This document shows, in pieces, positions 11,000-22,513 of a stretch of DNA of 64,000 nt. The translations under genes and the position numbers were made by a program. Source of the DNA: Byssothecium circinans (lineage: Eukaryota; Ascomycota; Dothideomycetes; Pleosporales; Massarinaceae); contig ML977006.1 of NCBI GenBank assembly GCA_010015675.1, positions 364,634 to 428,633 of the forward strand. Reading direction: 5' to 3'. Numbering within the stretch: position 1 is the stretch's first letter; each line of letters starts with the position of its first letter. The notes under the pieces were generated by a model. The model was not told the origin of the DNA, did not search any database, and was given only the letters and a program-made list of their open reading frames with translations.

Positions 11000-12880
11000 C
11001 TATTTATATCTACTAGGAAGCTTAACGTTGTGGCCGCGGCGCGTAGAGATAGCTAGGGTACTAGATATGCCCTCTAAGGCCTCCCTAATATCTAGAGCAT
11101 TAATACTACGCTTCTAACGCTTTCTATTCTATAGAGATGGCTGTAAGGCCTTTCTCTTACCCTTTTAGGATAGTTATAGAGCCTTTTTAGCGTTACGGAT
11201 AGACTTCTAGGTAGCGCGCTAAGCTGCCTTTTTAGCTCTCTCCTTCTCCTTTACCTCTTTAGCTGCCTCTCGCGCTGCATGCTTTTCTTGCTAAATTTTC
11301 TCCTTGTAGAGCTTAGCTACCTTCTTTAGCTCTGCTCTCTCTACTTTTTAAAGCTGCTGCTCCTTCTCCTCTTACTCTCTAATAGATTAATGAACGCGTG
11401 CCTCCCTTATCTTCCTTAGTGACCAGAAGACTACTCTACCATAATATTCCTAGCGCTGTTAGAGATCTAGAGCTTTACCCTTCTTCTTACGCTTCTCCTT
11501 AATAGATAGCGCCTGCTTGATCCCATCTATCTCATGCTTAAGTAGCTTATTTTAGATAGATAGGTGGTGGAGCGAGTGGCGAAGCTTCTTTGTATCCTAG
11601 CTACCCTAATCCTTTACTACTGATTAAACAAGCCTATCTATCTTTCTCTAGTCATGATTACTAAGCCCTAATGAAGAGCTATTACCTAATTCTTTATTAT
11701 GGGTGAACCTATCAAGGATAGGATTAGGATCTAGTAGTGATATGCCTATGGCTCTAAAAGAGCTAAGGATAGTTGATTCCTTAAATGAGGCCTCCTATGC
11801 TTTCTAGAATAGAGGGAAGAAATCTCCCTTCTTAATAGAAACTAGGCCTTAGCTTGCATAGAGATATCTTGATAGCTTAGCTAAGTAGGTAGTTGATAGA
11901 GGTTTGAACATCCCTATATTAAGTAGCTAAAGCGTATGCGTTAAATAAGAAGGGAGGATGACTAGGAGGATCCTATTCTAATTATAGTAGTTAATAAAAT
12001 CTATAGTAATATAGGATCTATAGCTATCTAGGACTAGGAGTTAATACACTTATTAGGTCTTCTCCTTTATATAGTAATCAAACACCTATTCAAGCTAGGC
12101 AAGCCTGATATCATTATTTGTCTAACTAGAGGCTAATAAGGTAATAAAGACTTAATAATCTCTTACCCTAATTTCCTCTACCTAGCTTAATTAGATGCCC
12201 TTGTTCACAGTATTATAGATAAGGCTTAGTAGTAGAGCTAATCCATTAGTGCAGATACATGCTAGGAGCGTAATCTAGGCGTAGTTACTATCCTAGAGTA
12301 ATGCTCTAACCTCCTTCTTCTCCTACATTCATCTACTAAATATCCTTTTTAATCTGCTAGTGATACTAATTAGGAAGCCTTTCTCATCTATATTGTAGGT
12401 ATAACGAGGATCTATATGATATTGATTAATCTTGCTATATAGGAGGCTAAAATAGAGGTAATATTTATCCTCTAAATTAGCTTTATAGTGATTACTGTCC
12501 ATGCCAGCCATCTATTAGGAGATAAGCTAAATGCTATATTAGTTAATAAAGCAGGTAACCTAGCTCTCGCTAACTAGCTCCTTTACTATTATAGAGGCGA
12601 AATTCTATACTATCTCTCTAGTAGGAGGTATATATCTTTCTATAAGTTTTTTAATATATTGTATAAGCTCCTGCTCTTGCTAGGCGTTAAGCTTTTATTA
12701 ATTAATTCTCTTAGTTATTCATGATGATTAGACCTTCCTATAATTCCGTAAGAGGGTATTGTAATCAATACTATACCTACGCGCTATTTTAGCGTACGTA
12801 AAGGGTTCTCCTAGATTAAGCGATTTAATCTCATTAATCATAGCCTGAATTAGGTCCATATTGATAGAATTATAACGTAT
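11000..12880 (-). pseudogene. Transposase of element B, RIP-degraded
   Basis: Pogo/Fot-type DDE transposase, divergent from the A/C subfamily but in the same order: N-terminal DNA-binding region near 12.8 kb, catalytic region near 12.5-11.7 kb, coiled-coil tail ending near 11000. The clearest block, 12511-12329, reads MAGMDSNHYKANLEDKYYLY... then YNIDEKGFLISI, matching the Asp-containing MDEKGF motif of this family. Stops are frequent, mostly TAG/TAA. Non-functional; limits approximate. Confidence 0.65.
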
Positions 12881-12950
12881 AGAAGGTTAAGGTAGTTTAG
12901 TGTTTAGTAATTATTACGCGACTCTAATTATTACGCGCACGGACACGGTA

Positions 12951-15044
12951 ACATGTCTATGCGCGTGATGCATAGATTTGCGTAATGCACGCATATTACT
13001 ATAATAGCTCTATAAGAAATAAGGCTATAGAGCTACATATAGTAGTAAATATTATAAGATTTTTTAGTAGAGTACTCTATTAATGCTTGCGATTAACCTA
13101 CGCTACTAATATTTACTTAGAAGCTTAACATTGCAGCCACGCTACGTAGTCTTAGGTAGAGCTACTAATATAGCACCTAAGACCTCCTTAGTAGCTAGAG
13201 TATTAACTATACGTTTCTAATGCTTATTACTTTGTATAGATAGCTGTAAGGCCTTTCTCTTACCCTTTTAGGTAGATTATAGAGCTTTTGCTATATTATA
13301 AGCCTCCTTTTTATAAGTGTACTCTACTACTTTCTTAGCCCTCTCTATCTTCCTAGCTACCTTAGCTACCTCCCACGCTACACGCTTCTCCTCTATAATT
13401 TTTTCCTTATATAGCTTAGCTACCTTCCTTAACTTAGCTATCTTAGCTTTTTAAAGTTTTTACTCCTTGTCCTTTTACTCCTTTATAGACTAACGTACAC
13501 GCGCCTCCCTAACCTTCCTTAGTAACTAGAAAACTATACCTCTATAGTATTCTTAACATTACTAAAAGTTAAGAGGCTTACTATTCTTCTTATACTTCTT
13601 CTTAACTAATAGTGCCTCCTTTAGCCTATTAATTTTATAGTAAAGTAGCTTATTTTAAATAGAGATATAGTAGAGTAAGTAGCTAAGCTTCTACACGTCC
13701 TTACTACCCTAGTCTTCTACTATAGACTATATAAGGTGATCTAGTTTACGCTAGTTAGATCTACTAAGTACTAACGTAGAGCTCTCATAATACCTACTTA
13801 TCTTAGGTAGTTTAGGTAAACCTTTTAAGTATAACCTCTAGATTAAATAGTAATATACTAGTTACTTTAAAAGACTTAAATATTATCTCCTCCTTAAAGG
13901 AGCTTGTCTACGCCTTTTAGAAAAGGGGGAAGAAGTTACCTTTCTTAATTAGGACTAGGCCTTAGCTCTTTTAGAGGTAGGTTATGAGCTTAGCTAAGTA
14001 TACTAATAAGAGAGGCTTAAAGAGCACTATATTAAGTAGCTAAAGCGTATACGTTAAATAAGGGGGAAGTATAGCTAGGAGGATCCTATTCCTATTATAG
14101 TAATTAATAAAATCTATAGTAACATAAGATCTATAGCTATTAAGGATAAGTAGCTAGTAAGATTATTAAGCTTTTACCTTTATATAGTAATTAAACACCT
14201 ACTTAAGCTAGGTAAGGCTAATATTATTGTTAGTCTAGCCTAAAGGTGAAGAGGAGATATATACGCTATGTTTTCCTACCTTAATATCCTTAACCTAGCT
14301 TAATTATATAGCCTTATTAGTAGCCTAATAGATAAGGCTTAGCAGTAACGCTAATCTATTAGCGCATACAAATGCTAGGAGGGTAATCTATTCGCGGCAG
14401 CTATCTTAGAGAGCTGTTTTAACTTCCTTCTTCTCCTACATTCACCTACTAAATACCCGTTTTGATTAGCTAATAATACTAATTAGGAAGCCCTTTTCAT
14501 CCATATTGTACGTGTGATGAGGCTTAATGTCGTATTCCTTAATTTTGTCACCTAGGAAGTTAAAATATAGGCTATATTTATTAGCTAAGTTAGCGTTATA
14601 GTAATTACTATCCATACCAGCTACCTATCAAGAGATTAGATGGATGCTGTGTTAGTTGATGAAGTGAGTAACCTAGCTCTCACTTACTAGCTCCTTAGCT
14701 ATTATTGACGCGAAATTTCGTATCATCTCTCTCGTAGGTGGCAAGTGACGCGCTGTGAGCCCTTCTATGTATTTAACAAGCTCTGCCTCTTGTTATGGAG
14801 TGAGCTTTTGTTAGTTAGTGATCTTTGACACATGCGACTATGTAACTGCGCAGTGCCGCCGCGATAGAGTTGAGCGCTCAACGCCATGCTTGTTAGCTAT
14901 TTTCGTATAACAGAGTTCATCGCTAGGATCTAGCGAGTCTATCTCTGCAAGCGCATCGTCAATTGGAGCCGTATTGGTGGAGTTGTGTGGTGTGGAAGTT
15001 TGACATGTTTTCGGGCCGAGCGTGCATCACGCGCACGGACACGT
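12951..15044 (-). mobile_element. Fot1/Pogo-type DNA transposon C, same subfamily as A
   Basis: A 2,094-bp element that shares the TA at 12949-12950 with the right end of B and has TA at 15045-15046 on its right. Left end ACATGTCTATGCGCGTGATG is the mutated form of A's terminal repeat; the right end is clean (CATCACGCGCACGGACACGT) but lacks about 17 bp of the internally duplicated motif present in A. In contrast to A, C is mutated on its left and nearly clean over its last 400-450 bp. Insertion at the TA bordering B explains the tandem arrangement. Confidence 0.85.
13103..14999 (-). pseudogene. Transposase of element C, RIP-degraded
   Basis: The N-terminal part is the best-preserved copy of this family in the cluster: DDALAEIDSLDPSD, then TKIANKHGVERSTLSRRH, a Psq/CENP-B-type helix-turn-helix, then a second DNA-binding block PPTREMIRNFASIIAKEL, and further on YNMDEKGFLISI, the first catalytic-Asp motif. 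Nonsense codons (TAG/TAA) interrupt it at positions where related copies have Gln, and the catalytic half is badly mutated. No obvious ATG remains at the 5' end, so the start given is approximate. Confidence 0.7.
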
Positions 15045-15046
15045 TA

Positions 15047-16164
15047 AAGCTGGTAAAAAATAATAATTAATGGAGGGGTGCTGATATTAATCCCGCACGC
15101 GCCAATGTGGCGTAGTTTTCAGTCAGAGAGGTACAATTCGGCAGGTGCTCTGTCTAGAACAGAAAAGCGATGCTACTTTCGATGCGATCCCGGTAGCTGT
15201 GCCACCTCGGCGATCCGGGGGCCAGAGCAGGCGTTGTGCCGACTCCCGGTCGAAGCGCAGGCATACTGGTGACCTTACGGGGATCGTGCCTTCTCAAAAC
15301 ACACAGTTAATGAGTCGTTCCTCCCTCAAGCTTAATTCCTCCACGTGTACCTCTCATAAACAAGCAATAAATGAGCTGTAGATGGGTTTGAATTAAGAAA
15401 TAGCTGTTAATAAATTGTTCTGAGAACGTCAGATCCCTCTAAGGGACAGCCTGTGTCACGTTCAGTGAAAGATTGAGATCTAGTCGAGGAGGTGTCTTTT
15501 ATCAAAGAAGGAGCAATCATCGCCACTAGTACTGAGTACAGTAGGGTATCAACACAAGGAAAAAACACGATAAGGATAAGGCGCACCGGCCTCAGAACTC
15601 GAACGACTTAGGATGAACGATTACGTAAGCGGAGCGGATTAACCTGCATCCGACAGAGGTGTCTTTTATATTCGTCGTGCCCGGACGCTCACGTCTGTTG
15701 CTTGACCAAAGACCTCGGCATGATACCTGCTCGTCGCGACAGCCTCAGAGTCATCCTCTATCACAGGCCGCTCACCCTCTACATGATGCAGATACCGGGG
15801 GAAGCTCGAGCCCAGCTTTAAAGCTCGCAACCCTATCCCCGAGGCCCAATGGTACCACATGAAGCTAGCCCCTAACGCTTAGGCACTACTACCTATAAAT
15901 ATAACACTGTAAGCCTAATTACTTAATTCACTAGCTGTATTACTACGCTAAACCTATCGTATAACACTCCAGTCCTGTTTGAAAAACCTCACACTACCCC
16001 CTGAAAACGGGGCGGTGCAGATGATTTCGCAGGTCACCAATACCAAGTTGTGCTCGCTGAGATTCGTAGCCTCTCTTCCAAAACGGTCCTCAAGCCGAGG
16101 AAAGAACCCCGAATCATATCAAAGACGGCAGTAGATATGTACCCCGCGGCTTCGAGGTGCGACT
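15047..16164. other. Intergenic, no gene recognised
   Basis: After the transposon cluster the sequence returns to normal base composition. Short frames at 15078-15381 and 15659-15862 lack start context or recognisable motifs. No RNA gene was seen. Confidence 0.4.
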
Positions 16165-16686
16165 TCAACTAGCCATATCAGTGCGGCCTCGCTTCCTATT
16201 GCGCTTTTTTGACAGTGTTGAGAGCGAAGTTGTCGGTGTCGGTGCTAGTGTGGTAGCTGCAATTGCGGCATCCGATCTCATTGCTCTTTCCGCGATCCTG
16301 GCACTGTGGCGTAAAGATTTAAATGTTCGCGACTGATCTGAAGAAGCTTCGCCATTCATCTTCCGAGGTTCGCATTCTCGCTTTGGGGTAAGTGTTCCGC
16401 TTGCTGAATTTGGATCTGCTGGATTGAATACTGCGTTGTTTGAGAGCCTCGTAGAGCGCCTTGGCCGCTTAGAGGGTGGCTCTTGGAAACTGGCAACCGC
16501 TGGTGCAAGTCGGTCCGAGTTGGGGCCGCTCACACCTTCACCGCGGCTCTGCTCTTGTGAATTTTCATCGAGCTCTTCGGATCGATTACGGTTGCGTTTG
16601 AGCACGTTGTTTCTAACTCTTGTGTCCGATTCATGTTCGTTCGGCGGATTCAGCTCGGCCTCAACCAAGGGAACTTGCTGAAGCAT
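16165..16686 (-). CDS. Hypothetical basic, low-complexity protein
   Basis: A 173-codon frame starting at ATG 16686. The product is hydrophilic and rich in Arg, Ser, Asn and Glu, with several basic clusters (PPSKRPRRSTR, SKKRNRKRGR) that look like nuclear-localisation signals. No transmembrane segment, signal peptide or known domain was seen. A second minus-strand frame just upstream (16892-16650) could be an extra 5' exon, but I found no convincing splice junction. It may be a small nuclear protein or the 3' exon of a larger gene. I do not recognise it. Confidence 0.4.
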   Translation of the reverse strand: MLQQVPLVEAELNPPNEHESDTRVRNNVLKRNRNRSEELDENSQEQSRGEGVSGPNSDRLAPAVASFQEPPSKRPRRSTRLSNNAVFNPADPNSASGTLTPKRECEPRKMNGEASSDQSRTFKSLRHSARIAERAMRSDAAIAATTLAPTPTTSLSTLSKKRNRKRGRTDMAS

Positions 16687-16899
16687 CCATCGCAAAGCGG
16701 TGCGGGTTTGGTCAAGCGATAGGGTTCATGTGTGTATGGATCCGGTCGCGACGTACGATTCGCACTTCTTTTCTCTAGGAGTTCATTTGCAATTTGATGC
16801 GATTGGATCAAGAGGAGAGGACTTGATCCGACCGTGAGCGAATATCGGCTGGTAGACCTTTCCCCGTTCAGAGAAGCCTCAATACGATTCAAATGTGGG

Positions 16900-18888
16900 C
16901 AGAAGATGCAAACTACCCATCAGAGGAAGCATCCTGGGTCGTGGAGGCAGGCCAGCGGGGCGTCTTCCCACCAACAGTAACCTCAATGATAGGTACCGAA
17001 AAGCTAGTAAACCCATGAAAATTGCTCTAGACATGAGCGAATTTCGTTTTGGCCACGGTGGTCATAATAATCTCTTTTAGTGGAGATATTCGCAAGTCAT
17101 CGCTTCGGAGGAAAGATAATTGAAAAGTCATGGAGTTGGGAAGGAACTTCCTGCAAGAGATCCTATCTCCTGCAATGGAGGCGTCGGACAGGGGCAATGT
17201 GCCTTTTTAGTATTATCCAATGAACTGCTAAACTACCTAATGTGCGTTTAATTACAGGGGCAGATACCCTTGGATACTCGCGTCGGTTCACCAGTGTAAA
17301 CGCCGCTCTCTTCCAGAAATAGTAAACCAAGAGAAAAAGTAATTCCGCGAGCCGCGGAGTGCTAGTTGGTGTAGTAAGCGTGTACGCCTTGTCTTCAGGC
17401 CCTAAATGCCTGCTCAAATCTTCGTCGCGAGCAAGGACCACAGTTGACACATGTGCGCGAAGACACGATCTTGAATTTACCTTTAGAGTGACACTATCGA
17501 CCTGGTCTGCGGCACTGAAGTCACTTAAGTGTTCGCGATAGTTGCCATCCACGAGCGGTCATCTAGCGAGGCTTGAAGACAAGCACCCCACGTGGGTCAC
17601 TGGACGATATTCACCAGCGAGAAGCCGTGTAGCTCACGTTTGAAAGTCCAAGAACCTCGAGAAGTCGGCCTTCAAACACCCAAAGCATTAATAAAAGTGC
17701 GCGCGAGCAACGTCCCACAGACGATCTAGAAGAGCTGAAGTATCATCGTCGTAATCCAAGTGGGGACGGAATCACTGCGGGTGGTTGTTGTACGGGCATT
17801 AGCGTGGAGGTGGAAACCGATAACACAACCTTAGAACTAAATAGGGCAAGAAGCGGACAGTCCAGGTGTCCTAAAGCAGCCAATCATCCCGTCGCAACAA
17901 ACAGGCGGCCCGCCTAGCACTAGTATGGACGTCTACATCTTAAGAGTTACAGCTCGCTAGTCTAGAGAGATAATATAGAGGATCTAGAGAGCAAAGACGG
18001 CATTGAGTAGAATGCCAGGGCGCTAAAGGCGATTACTGATAAAACTAAGGAGGTTGGTGTGGGTAATACAAGAACATCTACAATTGGGGGTGACATGAAG
18101 CTAAGATCGTTGCAGGCGAAACGGTACGTCAGTTTAAAGGAAGCCGTTGACCGCGTCCACGCCGACGCACATGCCGCTTCCGATACAGGACTTTGCAAGC
18201 GCGCGCACGTCGCCGCGTCAAGTGCCAATGCTAAGGACGTTGTCGCCAGCACGCAGGCTGGCGCTCTAGATGGCAAGCTTGCAGGCAGTCGATGTATGTT
18301 CGGCAGAGTACTCATTGACATTGGCGGGTGTGTAATACGTGGGTACCATGTATGACGGATAATTGAGGGGAAAGCTATGCTTTTACTCAGTCAAAGCACT
18401 GGCTCATCCGAGGGTTGCAAGAAATCCTGCGGAAGAATCACCTTACTGTGAGTAGTCAGATTGTCCGATGTCTGAGGGAAGATGTGGATTGGGGAGAAGA
18501 AACAGGTACGGTAGGATGCTTCAATACCCTTACCAACGCGAAGTCGACTACACGGGCATCCGCTATGTTGCCGCATACGCACACCGCCTTGGGATGTTCG
18601 TCGCGCTATCGTTTGCACCGAGAGACCGGTGGGGGTTAGGGAGGAGATAAAGGCTGGATCCCTGTCTGACAGCGTGCATGAAACTGGAGAGCTACCTACT
18701 GATAGATGGAGCGAAGAATTGGCTAGCATCATTAGTCGTGTGCAAGGCTGCGGCTGCCTTTCCGTGGAACAGTATGCAAAATTGGTATTGAAATGGCCTT
18801 GCTTTCCATCCCGGGTCACCTCGTCGCTAAACCAACCCAAACCAACCTTCCATCAGACATCTCTCTCTCCATCCCCACTCCCCACCCC
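16900..18888. other. Gene-poor stretch with unsupported frames
   Basis: Frames at 17552-17163 (minus, 129 codons) and around 17962-18355 (both strands) are open but overlap each other, show no domain and lack clear gene context. I cannot support a gene here, though a small lineage-specific one is possible. 18640-18888 is the 3' side of the MFS gene. Confidence 0.35.
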
Positions 18889-20725
18889 TCACACATGCGC
18901 ACCCTGCTTCGTCTCAACCGCGACATCCACCTCACTCCCCCCATCCCGCAAGCTGCCCAGCCCCATCTTGCTTGTGTCATACCCGTGGCTCGTCAAATAC
19001 TCCCTAAATGTCACATCCTCCATATCGATAGTATCCTGCCCGATATGCGGGAGCAGCAGCACGAGGCCGCCGGCGAGGAAAGCAAGAGCACTGGCGACAA
19101 AGAAGGGATTCCGTCCAGCGGCGATTTTGTCGTCGCCGGCCGCAAGTTGGATGGCATTGAGGGCGTAGGAACCTACAAAGGCGCCGACTTTGCCCATTGC
19201 GGCCGCGATGCCGTAATACTGCCCACTACTCCTTGTCAGCATATATAAACCCAAGGGTGTACGGGCTAACGAAGTGGAGTAGAATAAGAAGAGGGGGTAA
19301 TGCATACCGGATACCAGTCGCACAAGTCTTCGAAGCAATAAGCCCAATATTATCCCCGGGTCCAAACTCGCCCAGCGCAAGAAAAATCCCATAAACCACC
19401 GCGAAGCCCGCTACATTCTTCGGCTCACTGAGCTGCGGATAACACCCGGCCATAATAAACCCGATAACGCCCTGTAACGTGACGCCGATGAACAGCGTCT
19501 TCTTCGGCCCCATGCTCTTCAGATCCGCCACGAAGGCTCCCGCTAGACACCCGGGCATGTAGAAGAAGTTGATCAAGATGTTCCACGCCAGCGTCTTGTA
19601 CAGAGGCTCGCTGGGACCGAGGAGGTTGGAGAGAATGTCCGTCGCGTAGATGCCGAACGAGTAGGCGGAGAAGTCGTAGATGAACCAGATTATGCTGACG
19701 ATGGTGAGGCGCTTCCAGTAGAACTTTGCGACGAGCGCCCAGGGCGTTTTGGTGTGGGCCAGGGATTCGCGCTTGAAGGCTTCGGGTTCTTGGAGCTTGA
19801 GGCGGAGGTAGAGGAGGGAGAGGGGTGGGAGGATGCCGATTCCGAGGCAGATGCGCCAGGCGGCTCGGAGATGGTTTTCGCCGGTTGCGATGACCTGTGG
19901 TTTTTTTTTTTTGGTTAGGGGTGGGATGGGCGGGTCGGGGAGCGGAGGTGAAGGGGAGAGGTACGTACGACGACCGTGGCGACGATGGCGGAGATGAAGA
20001 ATGCTAGGTCGATTTGGACGTTTGTGAAGAGGATAAACCATTTATTCCTCGATCCTTCTTTCAGCTCGCCGGTTCCTTCAGCGCAGCCAACACTGCCAGC
20101 AGGGTATTCTCCCCCGATTCCTTTTTTAGCTCAGGTTAGCTATCATGACACACACATTCCCTGCGATCAATAGATTATTCACTCACCAATGCCCAAGAAA
20201 AACCGGTAAGCTACAAGCGCAGATATCAAACCCCCAGGACTCCCGCCCGCGCCATACGACCCCGTTCCCAGCGTGGCAAATAGAATAATGATAAGCGTCG
20301 ACGCAAAAAGCGACCATTTTCTCGAGTAATGGTCGCTCGTGTAGCCGAAGAACAGCATTCCGAGCACAGTGCCTGCGAAAGTGATACTGGAGACATTGGC
20401 CTGTGCCGAAGAGTTCTTGTATGCGCCGGGGTAGATGGTTTTCAGCATCGTGCTCACGGGTCCGATGATCTATGAGCATAGTTAGAAAAACTCTGTTGTC
20501 TCATTGGGAAGCATCGTTGTTGCTTTTGGATTGGGAAGTTGGCGTGGCGGATGGCGCATGTGGGAAACGAACATTGTTGAGATAGCCATCGCTGAAAAGT
20601 CCTGCACCGCATGCGATTACAGGCCACATTCTCTCCATGCGACTTTTCTCGGTCCTCGCGATACTTGGGCGACGCCCTACCTCGGCCTCCATGGGCGCGT
20701 GGGATTTGACCGGCTCTTGCGACAT
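18889..20725 (-). CDS. MFS permease, Git1-like glycerophosphoinositol/phosphate transporter
   Basis: Plasma-membrane proton symporter of the phosphate/glycerophosphodiester branch of the major facilitator superfamily. Five exons splice cleanly: 20725-20573, 20469-20187, 20120-19969, 19894-19308 and 19225-18889 (503 aa). Introns are 66-103 bp, and all start GT and end AG. Exon 1 holds a soluble N-terminus and the first helix (GAGLFSDGYLNN). Exon 2 has FFGYTSDHYSRKWS, the loop 2-3 MFS signature. The exon 2/3 junction recreates GIGIGGEYPAGS, diagnostic of the Git1/Pho84 group. The exon 4/5 junction recreates GIRGQYYGIAAA. The C-terminal tail is hydrophilic. Git1-type proteins import glycerophosphoinositol under phosphate limitation; whether this one prefers that or phosphate cannot be told. 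No lesions were seen. Confidence 0.92.
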
Positions 20726-21548
20726 CTTGACGGGTGGGATCGCGGAGAGTGGAAAAGAGTGGGGTGGAGTGGAGGTGGAGACAGATGGTGTGCGGAAGAC
20801 GTCAAAAGGCGATCTTGAAGTGTCTCGTGAGTAGTTCAGTGTCGTTCCGCGGATCTCAGTTTCAAGCCTCCTATGGAAGAATCACAGAAAGCTTTCGAGG
20901 TCCTGCGGGAAACAAGCGCGACGCGACGAAGATGCAGGTAGCCAAACGGCGGCATCTTAAGAAAATCCGTTGACAGTGCACGTGCTAGATCTCCTCTCCG
21001 TGCGACATTCCCATCTGGGACTGATTCCGATAGGTACGACCTGTTCTTCAATGCCTGCTGAGCCAGTGAGAGGCAGACGTTTAGCCAGGGTGTGGCCGCT
21101 GGTTGGGGATGTAGAGACGGCTTTGCCGCCGTTGGCTTCAGACCTGGTTAATTGGGCTTTAGTGGTGTTCTGGTCACCTCCATCCGTGGACAATAGAGCA
21201 TGGATTACGCCTGTCCAACCTCCAATTCGGTCCTTACCTTACGGTACCGCGCATGTGAACTTGCTGAAACGCAGGTCTGCCACCTAGCCGGATAGGAATT
21301 GATGAACCCCGCACCTCACCCTCGTCGCGAACGTGCTGGAAAAAGACCACCTAAAGCCACACAACAGAGATGGAAAAAAAATCAATGTCGCTACCAACGG
21401 AAATCAAGCTTTGGACCACGGCACAGCAAGCTTTGAGCAGCTTCAGATCCAACCTGCTTCGGCATGGCGTTGGCGCTTCCATCGCGGGTGGCAGAAAGCT
21501 TGTCCAGTCGCCTACACAGCCGCTCATCCCAAACACCATTATTTCGAG
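20726..21548. other. Divergent promoter region
   Basis: Lies between the start of the MFS gene (minus) and the phosphotransferase gene (plus), so probably holds both promoters. An ATG at 21370 opens a 76-codon frame (MEKKSMSLPTEIKLW...) in a different frame from the downstream gene; it could be an unrecognised first exon. Confidence 0.4.
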
Positions 21549-22304
21549 ATGGATCAGAGTCAGGATCCCTTCAATGGCAAATACGGCCAGCTCCTCTTGA
21601 TCAAAGAGATCGGGTCTAAAGATTACATCGAGACCGAGCACAGCTTTACCAAGCGCCAGCCTCTCCGCGTCGTTCTCGGCGGCGCGACGGGCTGGAAATG
21701 GGGCCCGCAGCGTCTCTACAACGAGGCCGTCGTTCTCGACTTCATCTCCCAGAACACCACGATCCCGGTGCCGCGGCTGCTCCAGCATGGCTACGATAGC
21801 AGCGGTCGATATTACGTTACGATGGAGCGCATTAGTGGTGTAGAACTCTATTCGATCGGTAATCAATGTCGCAAGCCAGGCGGTGTTCAGCATGTCATAT
21901 CGGGGCGCTGCGGAGTGTGCCAAGATATTGCTCGGAAGAATGCCGACGACTTCATCTCCCGGGACGTTATTCCCCAGCTACAATCGTTCCGGTCATACGA
22001 GACGGGGTTTGAAGGTTTTGTCCTCCCGCCGCCTCGCATCGTGGAGATGCACGAGCGCGACAGCTGGTTGGTCAAGAGATCCCTGGCAAAGGAGTATTGC
22101 CTTGTCCATGGAGACCTCGCGGCTCATAACATCATGATGTGCCCGGACACGCTTCGGGTTAAGTATATCTTCGATTGGGAGCAATGTGGATACTACCCTC
22201 CTGAGATGGAGCTGGAGTTGTGGAACATGCAGGGCATGGGCTACTACAAGCTGTTCGACAACGATGAACTTATTGACCGGGAGATCCGCCTCATCACGCC
22301 GTAG
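21549..22304 (+). CDS. Aminoglycoside-phosphotransferase-like kinase-fold protein
   Basis: Member of the APH/choline-kinase-like family that is greatly expanded in filamentous fungi; substrates are mostly unknown. The first ATG in the frame is 21549 (251 aa), but the frame is open upstream to 21333 without ATG, so a 5' exon may be missing. Evidence: an N-lobe segment KRQPLRVVLGGATGWKWGPQ, PVPRLLQHGYDSSGRYYVTM, the catalytic-loop motif CLVHGDLAAHNIMM (HGDxxxxN) and the metal-binding-like YIFDWEQCGYYPPEMELELW. The order and spacing match the family. The final residues after LFDNDELI are short. No stop or frameshift. It is divergently arranged with the MFS permease. Confidence 0.8.
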   Translation: MDQSQDPFNGKYGQLLLIKEIGSKDYIETEHSFTKRQPLRVVLGGATGWKWGPQRLYNEAVVLDFISQNTTIPVPRLLQHGYDSSGRYYVTMERISGVELYSIGNQCRKPGGVQHVISGRCGVCQDIARKNADDFISRDVIPQLQSFRSYETGFEGFVLPPPRIVEMHERDSWLVKRSLAKEYCLVHGDLAAHNIMMCPDTLRVKYIFDWEQCGYYPPEMELELWNMQGMGYYKLFDNDELIDREIRLITP

Positions 22305-22513
22305 ATATGGAGGGAGGGAGGGGGCAGCACAAGACGGTGTTGCCTTAGTTATTGAGATTTAACTGCATCACTAGGTCATCTAAGACCGAGTTTTGTCGTT
22401 CCGTCAACATTGGATCGTCAAAGCTGCACCCCCCATCCATCTACCACCCGAAAACCCCCCTCCTTAGCCTCAGCCCCTCCCAAGTCCTACTAGCATACCT
22501 CGTCTCCCCCACC

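Larger units (their letters stand above)
8733..12948 (-). mobile_element. Fot1/Pogo-type DNA transposon B, host of nested copy A
   Basis: Tc1/mariner-superfamily element flanked by TA (8731-8732 and 12949-12950). Its inverted ends match: left CCGTGTCCGTGCGCG, interrupted after 8747 by element A and resuming at 10865 with ATGATTAGAGTCGCATAATA; right end, read in reverse, CCGTGTCCGTGCGCGTAATA. Removing A restores a continuous left inverted repeat, proving A inserted into B. B without A is about 2.1 kb. The transposase lies on the minus strand; a surviving piece near 12510-12330 contains the MDEKGF-like IDEKGFLI block of Pogo/Fot enzymes. It is heavily mutated with many TAG/TAA codons. Confidence 0.85.

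Noticed and set aside
9350..14600. AT-rich block considered as centromeric or mitochondrial-derived DNA
   Set aside because: Terminal repeats, TA borders and transposase remnants show it is RIP-mutated transposons.
17163..17552. 129-codon minus-strand frame
   Set aside because: No domain, no splice context and an antisense frame of similar quality; not supportable as a gene.
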